Part shown: piece after piece, positions 1 through 5,902 of the stretch | Position numbering within the stretch: the first letter of the stretch is position 1 | Layout: every line of letters starts with the position of its first letter | DNA from: Leucobacter_A sp035514995 | GTDB lineage: Bacteria; Actinomycetota; Actinomycetes; Actinomycetales; Microbacteriaceae | Direction: 5' to 3' | Assembly: GCA_035514995.1 (NCBI GenBank) | Contig: DATJCC010000014.1 | Coordinates: 1-26,100, forward strand | DNA: 26,100 nt | Notes under the pieces: model-generated | Database searches by the model: none | What the model was told of the DNA's origin: nothing | The model's input: only the letters and a program-made list of their open reading frames with translations | Program-made: the position numbers and the translations under genes

Positions 1-511
1 TTCTGCTGTCTACGGTGTCAGCTACATGCGGAGCTAGCTCGCGGAGGCGCTCCATGAGCGGGTCAATGCCTTCACGATCAAACCGCTCTTGCACGGCTGC
101 TCTGAGCGTCTCGTCTCTTGGAGGAAACTCAAAATCATATATAACACTTGAGACATACAAGCCCGATCCACCGACCAAAATCACGTCGTGACCGGCGGTG
201 AGCAGATCAGAGATTAGTTTTCTGGCTAGTGGTTGATACCACGCGACAGTGGCCTCTTCGGTAACATCAAGCACATCAAAAAGATGGTGTTTTATTCCAC
301 CACGTTCGGTTTCTGTGAGTTTAGCCGTTCCGATGTTCATTCCGCGATAAAATTGCATCGAATCGGCATTTACAATGTGTGGTTCAGGAGTAGAGATTGA
401 ACCAGAACTTTTTTGATTTTTGATTTGGTTAGCAAGTTTTAAAGAAAGTTCTGTCTTGCCGGTTCCAGTGGCGCCGACTATCACCCAGAGTGTGGGGTCG
501 GAGAGGGTCAT
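1..511 (-). CDS. miaA: tRNA dimethylallyltransferase (5' part, runs off the window)
   Basis: MiaA transfers a dimethylallyl group from DMAPP to N6 of A37 in tRNAs that read UNN codons, producing the i6A substrate of MiaB, the gene just upstream. I read about 170 N-terminal residues by translating the minus strand from the ATG at 511. They show a P-loop GATGTGKT at residues 13-20 (the family usually has GPTASGKS), then NADSMQ, YRGMNIGTAK and GGSGLY, all typical of MiaA. The start overlaps the miaB stop as ATGA (508-511), so translation is probably coupled and the two modify the same base in sequence. The C-terminal part lies beyond position 1. Identification is firm. Confidence 0.95.
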   Translation of the reverse strand, partial: MTLSDPTLWVIVGATGTGKTELSLKLANQIKNQKSSGSISTPEPHIVNADSMQFYRGMNIGTAKLTETERGGIKHHLFDVLDVTEEATVAWYQPLARKLISDLLTAGHDVILVGGSGLYVSSVIYDFEFPPRDETLRAAVQERFDREGIDPLMERLRELAPHVADTVDSR

Positions 512-2055
512 CGGGTGCGAATCGTTGGGATACCAAGACTCACTGGAGCTGCAGACCCGTTAGAGCCCACGCTGCCTGTTGGAACTCCGCAGCTTTCTGC
601 CTGGCGTCTGTCCCAGGCATCACCTGAGCGGGTGCGACGTACGTTGTAAATGTCTGAATCGTCTGCGATTAAAAAGTATGGTGCACTTTTTGTTACTCGC
701 ACCTCAACAACATCTCCCGGTCTTGGAGTTAATTCGCCCTGTGGCACCTCAAAATGAACCAGACGTGCATCTTTAGCGCGACCGCTCATGCGCATTGTGG
801 CATCGTCTTTGCGTCCTTCACCCTCAGCAACCAAAACCTCAACGATTTTGCCGACCTGCTTGGCGTTTTCTTCTGCACTGATGCGCTCCTGTAAAGCCAG
901 AAGCCGCTCATACCGCTCTTGAACCACTTCTTTAGGAATCTGATCTGGCATAGTCGCTGCAGGGGTGCCCGGTCTAATCGAATATTGAAACGTGTAGGCG
1001 ATGGTGAAACGTGATTCTTCAACAACGCGAAGAGTGTCTTCGAAGTCTTCTTCTGTTTCGCCAGGGAAACCAACAATAATGTCAGTGCTTATTGATGCTT
1101 CTGGTAGCAGTTCTCGCACTCGTTCGATAATGCCAAGATATTTTTTACTTCGGTATGACCTACGCATTGCTTTAAGAACGCTGTCTGACCCTGATTGTAG
1201 GGGCATATGCAGTTGTGGCATCACGTTAGGTGTTTCTGCCATAGCTTCGATCACATCTTCAGTAAAAGCTGCTGGGTGGGGGCTTGTGAAGCGCACTCGT
1301 TCAAGGCCTTCTATTTCACCCATTGCGCGCAAAAGTTTACTGAATGCTTGACGGTCCCCGAATTCAACACCGTAGGTGTTTACGTTTTGTCCAAGCAGGG
1401 TTACTTCTATTGCACCATCATCGACAAGAGCCTGAACTTCAGCCATTATGTCTCCGGGTCTGCGATCTTTTTCTTTGCCGCGCAGAGTTGGCACTATACA
1501 GAAGGTGCAGGTGTTGTTACACCCTACAGAAATTGAGACCCACCCGCTTGAAGCTGATTCTCGTTTTGTAGGGAGCATTGAAGGGAAAACCTCTAGCGAT
1601 TCGAGAATCTCAATTTGCGCTTCATTGTTGTGCCTAGAACGTTCCAAAAGTTGCGGGAGTGAGCCCATGTTGTGTGTTCCAAAAACAACATCTACCCAAG
1701 GAGCTTTTTTGAGGATAGTGTTTTGGTCTTTCTGCGCAAGACAGCCACCGACCGCAATCTGCATGCCTTCTTGCACGCGTTTCACTGAAGCTAGCTGACC
1801 CAGGTTGCCGTAAAGTTTGTTGCCCGCATTTTCACGGACTGCACAAGTGTTGATTACTATGACATCTGCCTGATCATCGCCGTCTGCCCTAACATACCCG
1901 GCAGCTTCTAGAGACCCTGCTAGTCTCTCTGAGTCGTGCACGTTCATCTGGCAGCCATGGGTTCTAATGTTGTAGCTTCTTGCGGTGCCGTCTGGTCGTA
2001 TAGAGGCGGGGGAACGCTCGATTATTACGGGTGTTTCTGATGTAGCTTGGAGCAT
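508..2055 (-). CDS. miaB: tRNA-2-methylthio-N6-dimethylallyladenosine synthase
   Basis: MiaB is a radical-SAM methylthiotransferase that converts i6A37 to ms2i6A37 in tRNA. The 515-residue product has the three cysteines of the auxiliary Fe-S cluster in the UPF0004 domain (C35 in THGCQMN, C71 in NTCAVRENA, C105 in GGCLAQ) and the radical-SAM triad C179/C183/C186 in GCNNTCTFC. A TRAM-type domain follows at about residues 400-470, with a tail of about 40 residues rich in Gly, Ser and Arg. The gene sits 60 nt after recX and overlaps miaA by 4 nt. No Shine-Dalgarno precedes the ATG; TACAAT lies 6 nt before it, so this may be a separate leaderless transcript. Confidence 0.97.
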   Translation of the reverse strand: MLQATSETPVIIERSPASIRPDGTARSYNIRTHGCQMNVHDSERLAGSLEAAGYVRADGDDQADVIVINTCAVRENAGNKLYGNLGQLASVKRVQEGMQIAVGGCLAQKDQNTILKKAPWVDVVFGTHNMGSLPQLLERSRHNNEAQIEILESLEVFPSMLPTKRESASSGWVSISVGCNNTCTFCIVPTLRGKEKDRRPGDIMAEVQALVDDGAIEVTLLGQNVNTYGVEFGDRQAFSKLLRAMGEIEGLERVRFTSPHPAAFTEDVIEAMAETPNVMPQLHMPLQSGSDSVLKAMRRSYRSKKYLGIIERVRELLPEASISTDIIVGFPGETEEDFEDTLRVVEESRFTIAYTFQYSIRPGTPAATMPDQIPKEVVQERYERLLALQERISAEENAKQVGKIVEVLVAEGEGRKDDATMRMSGRAKDARLVHFEVPQGELTPRPGDVVEVRVTKSAPYFLIADDSDIYNVRRTRSGDAWDRRQAESCGVPTGSVGSNGSAAPVSLGIPTIRTR

Positions 2056-2061
2056 GAGAAT

Positions 2062-2067
2062 ATTGTA
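2062..2067 (-). promoter_or_regulatory. Candidate -10 hexamer for leaderless miaB mRNA
   Basis: On the minus strand TACAAT is followed by ATTCTC and then the miaB ATG. The spacing puts the expected transcription start at or next to the start codon, and no purine-rich ribosome site is visible. No convincing -35 element is seen. The assignment rests on position and consensus only. Confidence 0.45.
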
Positions 2068-2115
2068 ACTGTCGTCTCTGATCTTTATATGAGCGGAGGC
2101 TCTAAGAAATGCCGG

Positions 2116-2721
2116 TCAGTCGCTTTCTGCACCGTCGAGAGCTTCAGCAACTGCTCGAAACATTTCAGAGCCGCCCCACCCTCTTCTAGATAGAAACCCA
2201 ATCAATCTTCTTTCTGCCACGTCTCTAGATAACCCTCGCATCTGCCGGGCACGCTTCTTCGCTGTCTCAAAAAGTAGTGTGGTTTCTTCTTCTTCAGCAA
2301 AGTCTTCAAGCACTTCTTCAATTACAAAGGGCTCAAAAAGTCTTTGCTGAAGCGAACGACGAATCTGATTCTTACTAGCGTTTTTGGATGAACGAAGTTT
2401 TTCACTCACTAACCGCGCAAGACCCACATCATCAAGATACAAACTTTCTTTAAACTCTTCGATAACAACCTCAATATCTGTGGCTGGGCACCCCACAGCT
2501 CGAAGCTCTTTCTGCAATTCGCCAGCAGACATCGCTTTGCGCGCGAGCATTTTAGTGGCGACGCTTAAAGTGTCTATGGTTAGTTCAGAGGTGGGTGGTT
2601 CAGGTGCAGGGTGCTCGGGGGATAAAAGCTTAGAGCGAATATCAATTATTTCTGCCAGGTTGTCCCGATCGGTCTGTGCTTCAGATCGATCGGGATTTCC
2701 GGGCATAAATCTAACAGACAT
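2116..2721 (-). CDS. recX: Regulatory protein RecX
   Basis: RecX binds RecA filaments and restrains or disassembles them; it is commonly encoded right after recA, as here (16 nt gap). The 201-residue product has a poorly conserved acidic, Pro-rich N-terminal stretch of about 55 residues, followed by the three-helix repeats of the family: KMLARKAMSAGELQKEL, then FKESLYLDDVGLARLVSEKL, and a last repeat ending ERRLIGFLSRRGWGG. The length is at the upper end for RecX because of the N-terminal extension. The ATG start at 2721 has no strong Shine-Dalgarno, so translation probably depends on recA readthrough. It is followed by miaB after 60 nt. Confidence 0.92.
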   Translation of the reverse strand: MSVRFMPGNPDRSEAQTDRDNLAEIIDIRSKLLSPEHPAPEPPTSELTIDTLSVATKMLARKAMSAGELQKELRAVGCPATDIEVVIEEFKESLYLDDVGLARLVSEKLRSSKNASKNQIRRSLQQRLFEPFVIEEVLEDFAEEEETTLLFETAKKRARQMRGLSRDVAERRLIGFLSRRGWGGSEMFRAVAEALDGAESD

Positions 2722-2737
2722 TTTTAGTCATTCGCTC

Positions 2738-3802
2738 TTACGCTCCGACACGTTTTTTTGGTAGCTCTGCAACAGGAGCGCTGCCCTTTTCGTCTTCAAC
2801 GCCCAGACCACCGATGCCAAGCTTCGTTAAAATTTTGGTTTCAATATCTAGAGCGATATCGGGATTGTTGATCAGGAATCTACGTGCGTTTTCTTTGCCC
2901 TGACCTAGTTGATCAGCTTCGTAGGTATACCAAGCACCGCTCTTCTTAACGATCTCCTGCTCAACACCAAAGTCGATGAGTGAGCCTTCGCGCGAGATAC
3001 CGACTCCATAAAGAATATCGAATTCTGCCTGTTTAAAGGGGGGAGCCATCTTGTTTTTAACGACTTTAACTCTAGTGCGGTTTCCAACAGCTTCCGTTCC
3101 CTCTTTGAGGGTTTCGATTCTGCGAATGTCTAGCCGCACAGAAGCGTAAAATTTCAGAGCTTTACCACCAGAAGTGGTTTCTGGGCTACCAAAAAAGACA
3201 CCAATCTTTTCGCGCAACTGGTTAATGAATATCGCAGTTGTTTTAGTGGTGTTTAGACCGCCTGTAATTTTACGTAGCGCCTGTGACATGAGTCGAGCCT
3301 GTAAACCAACGTGGCTGTCACCCATCTCACCTTCAATTTCTGCTTTTGGCACGAGAGCAGCAACAGAGTCGATCACTACTAGGTCAATAGAGCCAGAACG
3401 GATTAACATGTCAGCAATTTCAAGTGCTTGCTCACCGGTGTCGGGTTGGGAAACAAGAAGTGAGTCAATGTCTACACCAAGCTTTTGGGCGTACTCAGGG
3501 TCGAGCGCATGCTCAGCATCTATGAACGCTGCGATACCCCCGGCTTTCTGAGCGCTAGCAATAGCATGCAGTGTGAGCGTTGTCTTACCCGATGATTCAG
3601 GGCCGTAAATTTCAACTATACGACCTCTCGGCAGACCGCCCACCCCGAGAGCTACATCAAGAGCTATCGACCCTGTAGGGATAACTTCAACCGGGGCACG
3701 TTCGTCACTGCCCAGGCGCATGACTGAGCCCTTACCGAATTGTCTATCAATCTGCGCGAGTGCTGATTCTAAGGCTTTGTCGCGGTCTTTGTGGTTAGCC
3801 AT
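2738..3802 (-). CDS. recA: Recombinase RecA
   Basis: RecA forms the ATP-dependent filament on single-stranded DNA, catalyses strand exchange and triggers LexA self-cleavage. The product is 354 residues, normal for the family (E. coli 353), with no intein. Walker A is GPESSGKTT at 67-75; Walker B is in LVVIDSVAALVPKAE; the DNA-binding loop region includes GDSHVGLQARLMSQALRK and INQLREKIGVFFGSPETTSGG. The ATG at 3802 has a good ribosome site (AGGAG, 3809-3813). Upstream are 198 nt of leader, then an imperfect SOS box. recX follows; DUF3046 and clgR lie upstream on the same strand, the usual actinobacterial arrangement. Confidence 0.99.
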   Translation of the reverse strand: MANHKDRDKALESALAQIDRQFGKGSVMRLGSDERAPVEVIPTGSIALDVALGVGGLPRGRIVEIYGPESSGKTTLTLHAIASAQKAGGIAAFIDAEHALDPEYAQKLGVDIDSLLVSQPDTGEQALEIADMLIRSGSIDLVVIDSVAALVPKAEIEGEMGDSHVGLQARLMSQALRKITGGLNTTKTTAIFINQLREKIGVFFGSPETTSGGKALKFYASVRLDIRRIETLKEGTEAVGNRTRVKVVKNKMAPPFKQAEFDILYGVGISREGSLIDFGVEQEIVKKSGAWYTYEADQLGQGKENARRFLINNPDIALDIETKILTKLGIGGLGVEDEKGSAPVAELPKKRVGA

Positions 3803-3808
3803 GGTGCT

Positions 3809-3813
3809 CTCCT
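3809..3813 (-). promoter_or_regulatory. Ribosome binding site of recA
   Basis: On the minus strand AGGAG lies 6 nt before the recA ATG, inside AAGAGGAGAGCACC. It fixes the start at 3802. It contrasts with several other genes in this window that have no such site. Confidence 0.8.
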
Positions 3814-4000
3814 CTTAGTTGTGGTGGTGGCCCACCGGTTGCTGCCTATAGGCTGTCGTTTCAGCTAGAGCTTCAATCAACAAGGCTTGGTGTTTAGGCA
3901 TTTTTTACTTTATGCAACACCACTGACATTTAAAGCCAACGGTCTTACTTTGTTAATAAAAATTGTCTATTAACACCTATTAACGGAGATTATCACCATT

Positions 4001-4014
4001 CGAACAAACTTTCG
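4001..4014 (-). promoter_or_regulatory. Candidate SOS box (LexA operator) upstream of recA
   Basis: The plus-strand sequence CGAACAAACTTTCG matches the Gram-positive/actinobacterial LexA operator CGAAC-N4-GTTCG with one mismatch in the right half. It lies about 200 nt upstream of the recA start and just upstream of a minus-strand GATAAT hexamer (3987-3992 region), so a bound LexA would cover the space between -35 and -10. recA is the classic SOS gene. The adjacent AACCGGTT palindrome (4016-4023) is separate. The rest of the 244-nt gap between recA and DUF3046 (3803-4046) is AT-rich leader with no other signal I can name. Confidence 0.6.
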
Positions 4015-4046
4015 AAACCGGTTCGGCGTGTCGCATCACACACAAA

Positions 4047-4271
4047 CTATTTCTTTTTGGGGTCCATCATTCCCCTGCCGTGACGCCGCTCTAGTGGGAC
4101 GTCAAAGTCATCACATACAGCAGCCCATACTTCTCGAGGAGGGGTGCCAGCGGCCAGCAATTGAGAAGGCGTGCCACCGAAATCTCGAAGCCAGTGGTCA
4201 CGCACTATCACCTGCGAATAAGCTTCACCGAACTCTTCTTTAAGAGCTCTACGCAATTCGCTTTCTTTCAC
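4047..4271 (-). CDS. DUF3046 family protein
   Basis: This is a 74-residue small soluble protein of the actinobacteria-specific DUF3046 family, whose genes typically lie beside recA. Function is unknown. Visible are the family-like stretches FGEAYSQVIVRDHWLRDFGG and the centre GTPPREVWAAVCDDFDVP, which look like a small helical fold; the tail is basic (RRHGRG ... PKKK). The start is GTG at 4271, 15 nt after the clgR stop, with no clear Shine-Dalgarno of its own, so it is probably co-transcribed with clgR. The 244-nt gap to recA, containing an SOS-like box, suggests recA has its own promoter. Confidence 0.85.
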   Translation of the reverse strand: MKESELRRALKEEFGEAYSQVIVRDHWLRDFGGTPSQLLAAGTPPREVWAAVCDDFDVPLERRHGRGMMDPKKK

Positions 4272-4286
4272 CTACGGTTACGACGC

Positions 4287-4613
4287 TTAAATTTGTCGTG
4301 CCATAAGTGACGAAGAATACCCGGTCATCAGTTCTACAGGAACCGTATCTGGAACACCCGCAATCTGCAGGTCGATTCCTTCAGAAATGGCTAAACGCTG
4401 ACTTACCTCACCGAGGATTATAGAAAGCGGAGTTTCTAATGCCTCCGCGACGGCCGAAAGAATCTCGCTTGAAGCTTCCTTCTGCCCTCTTTCAACCTCA
4501 CTCAGGTAACCAAGGGCAACACTGGCATCGCCAGCAACCTGCCTCAACGTACGGCCTTTTTGAAGCCGGAAGTCACGAAGCACATCACCAATCTCTTGAC
4601 GCATGAGCACCAT
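4287..4613 (-). CDS. clgR: ClgR-like XRE-family transcriptional regulator
   Basis: ClgR is the actinobacterial activator of clp protease genes and, in some species, DNA-repair genes. The 108-residue product carries one helix-turn-helix at about residues 8-64 with the very conserved LGYLSEVERGQKEASSE motif, then a short variable C-terminal part. A TTG at 4619 would add two residues, but GGAGG lies 6 nt before the ATG at 4613 and directly abuts the TTG, so I chose 4613. It lies after cinA and before DUF3046, the standard actinobacterial position. The protein ends in ARQI rather than the hydrophobic Ala-rich tail (VVAA type) through which some ClgR proteins are degraded by Clp. Confidence 0.9.
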   Translation of the reverse strand: MVLMRQEIGDVLRDFRLQKGRTLRQVAGDASVALGYLSEVERGQKEASSEILSAVAEALETPLSIILGEVSQRLAISEGIDLQIAGVPDTVPVELMTGYSSSLMARQI

Positions 4614-4620
4614 GTGCAAC

Positions 4621-4625
4621 CTCCT
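4621..4625 (-). promoter_or_regulatory. Ribosome binding site deciding the clgR start
   Basis: On the minus strand AAAGGAGGTTGCAC precedes ATG at 4613. The GGAGG core is 6-7 nt from that ATG but abuts the alternative TTG at 4619, so the ATG is the better start. Confidence 0.75.
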
Positions 4626-4635
4626 TTAGCTTTGG

Positions 4636-4648
4636 GCGATTAAATCGC
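4636..4648. promoter_or_regulatory. Inverted repeat GCGATT-A-AATCGC close to clgR
   Basis: A perfect 13-base inverted repeat with 6-base arms lies 23-35 nt upstream of the clgR ATG. ClgR autoregulation is known in other actinobacteria, with operators built on CGC-N5-GCG; this site is GCG-N7-CGC, so it does not match that consensus. It is placed where a repressor or activator would sit, but the bound protein is unknown. Confidence 0.35.
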
Positions 4649-4667
4649 ATATTTACCAGTCTAATCC

Positions 4668-4690
4668 CTTACCAATATTGTTTTGGTAAG
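4668..4690. promoter_or_regulatory. Inverted repeat CTTACCAA-N7-TTGGTAAG upstream of clgR
   Basis: Perfect 8-base arms (4668-4675 and 4683-4690) flank a 7-base centre, 55-77 nt before the clgR ATG and about 80 nt after the cinA stop. No T-run follows on either strand, which argues against an intrinsic terminator and for a protein-binding site in the clgR promoter region. An imperfect hairpin (4712-4742) lies between it and cinA. The whole cinA-clgR gap (4614-4775) holds no other feature I can see. Confidence 0.4.
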
Positions 4691-4775
4691 AAACACTACA
4701 CCCATTGTTGCGGGTGACACTATGTATAACCAGTGAATACCCACAATTATTCCCGACCGTAAGCTGAAAGTTGAG

Positions 4776-5294
4776 TCAAAGCGACTCAAGTTCATTTTTC
4801 AGTAAATCTAAAACCGCTTCTACGGTCTGTTTGCGGATCTCACTTCGACTCCCCCGTAGCTCCAAAGCTTTAGCCACTTCACCTTTGGAGGAGCTCAACC
4901 CTATCCAAACTGTACCAGCTGGCTGCCTCGTTAGCGGATCAGGGTCGGGACCAGCCACACCTGTGGTAGATATTCCGATATCTGCGTGAGCAACAGCGCC
5001 CTCATCATTCGCTACTGCACATGCATAACGCACACCACGTGCCATCTGCCTTGCCACCTCAGGGTGCACAGCACCATGAGCGTTTAAAACGTCAGGATCC
5101 ACCCCCAACAAAGACCTTTTGACTTGCAGATTGTAGGCAACTACTCCCCCGCTAAAGACTGCGGAAGCGCCGGGTACACTCACAAGAGTGGCAGCTACGA
5201 GACCTCCTGTGAGTGATTCAGCAACTGATATCCAAACTTTCTTCTTAGAAGCCAGTGCAACAACCTCATGAGCTAACTCTTCAAACAAGATCAA
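4776..5294 (-). CDS. cinA: CinA C-terminal-domain protein, nicotinamide-nucleotide amidase
   Basis: This is the stand-alone CinA C-terminal domain (PncC type), which deamidates nicotinamide mononucleotide to nicotinate mononucleotide in NAD salvage. The 172-residue length fits the single-domain form; the N-terminal MoaB-like domain of full CinA is absent. The active-site signature reads VAESLTGG near residue 24 (E. coli PncC has AESCTGG, keeping the catalytic Ser), followed by GGVVAYN, HGAVHPEVA and TGVAGPD. The start is TTG at 5294, 1 nt after the pgsA stop, with a GAGGGGGT ribosome site inside the end of pgsA. The pgsA-cinA-clgR order is typical of actinobacteria. Confidence 0.92.
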   Translation of the reverse strand: MILFEELAHEVVALASKKKVWISVAESLTGGLVAATLVSVPGASAVFSGGVVAYNLQVKRSLLGVDPDVLNAHGAVHPEVARQMARGVRYACAVANDEGAVAHADIGISTTGVAGPDPDPLTRQPAGTVWIGLSSSKGEVAKALELRGSRSEIRKQTVEAVLDLLKNELESL

Positions 5295-5295
5295 C

Positions 5296-5862
5296 CTACC
5301 CCCTCAAGCGAGTGCGGCGGAGGCTCACTAGATAGTCGATTCCGCTTGCAACTGTGAGCACGACTGCTATCGACATTGTGACTATGTTTACGATGCGCAT
5401 GGGCTCCCAGAGAGTTACGAAAGGAAACAACGCGAGAGCTATCGCTACTGACTGTGCCACGGTTTTTAGCTTGCCCATCCACGCCGCAGCTATTGCGACA
5501 TCGTGTGCAATAATCAGCCTGTGCACGGTTATGCCGACCTCTCTCACAAGCACAACAGCTGTCACCCACCAGGGCAACTCACCCAGCACAGACAGCCCTA
5601 CGAGAGCGCTACCGGTCAGCACCTTGTCTGCAATCGGGTCTAAGAGCTTACCCAAATCGGTGATTAAACCCCGTGAGCGAGCCAGGTACCCATCTACTGC
5701 GTCACTTGCGATGGCCAACACGAAGAAGGCTGCAGCAGCCCACCTGAGCGCACCCATTTGCCCGGCGTCTGCTAAAAGCATCCACACAAAAAATGGTGTG
5801 GCCGCTATGCGCGCAAAAGTGATTATGTTAGCAATGTTCCAGTTGCTGACCTTGGACGTCAT
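5296..5862 (-). CDS. pgsA: CDP-diacylglycerol--glycerol-3-phosphate 3-phosphatidyltransferase family protein
   Basis: A membrane enzyme of the CDP-alcohol phosphatidyltransferase family, probably making phosphatidylglycerol phosphate, the first step to phosphatidylglycerol and cardiolipin. The diagnostic motif D-x2-DG-x2-AR-x8-G-x3-D-x3-D is complete: D54, D57, G58, A61, R62, G71, D75, D79. The 188-residue product has about five to six hydrophobic segments, normal for PgsA. It starts with ATG at 5862, 40 nt after ftsK, with a modest AGAGGT ribosome site about 11 nt upstream. Actinobacteria carry several paralogues of this family, so the exact acceptor is inferred from the neighbouring cinA and clgR. 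Confidence 0.92.
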   Translation of the reverse strand: MTSKVSNWNIANIITFARIAATPFFVWMLLADAGQMGALRWAAAAFFVLAIASDAVDGYLARSRGLITDLGKLLDPIADKVLTGSALVGLSVLGELPWWVTAVVLVREVGITVHRLIIAHDVAIAAAWMGKLKTVAQSVAIALALFPFVTLWEPMRIVNIVTMSIAVVLTVASGIDYLVSLRRTRLRG

Positions 5863-5902
5863 AAATACACACTACCTCTGAAGCTGCTGGAAAACTTAAT
5901 CT

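Noticed and set aside
4712..4742. Imperfect hairpin GGGT..CACT/AGTG..ACCC after cinA
   Set aside because: Only 4+4 pairs with internal loops and no T-run; too weak to call a terminator.
5354..5881. Plus-strand open frame of 175 codons over pgsA
   Set aside because: Antisense to an intact pgsA with complete catalytic motif; composition is shadow-like (Ser/Thr/Ala rich) and no ribosome site or family motif is seen.
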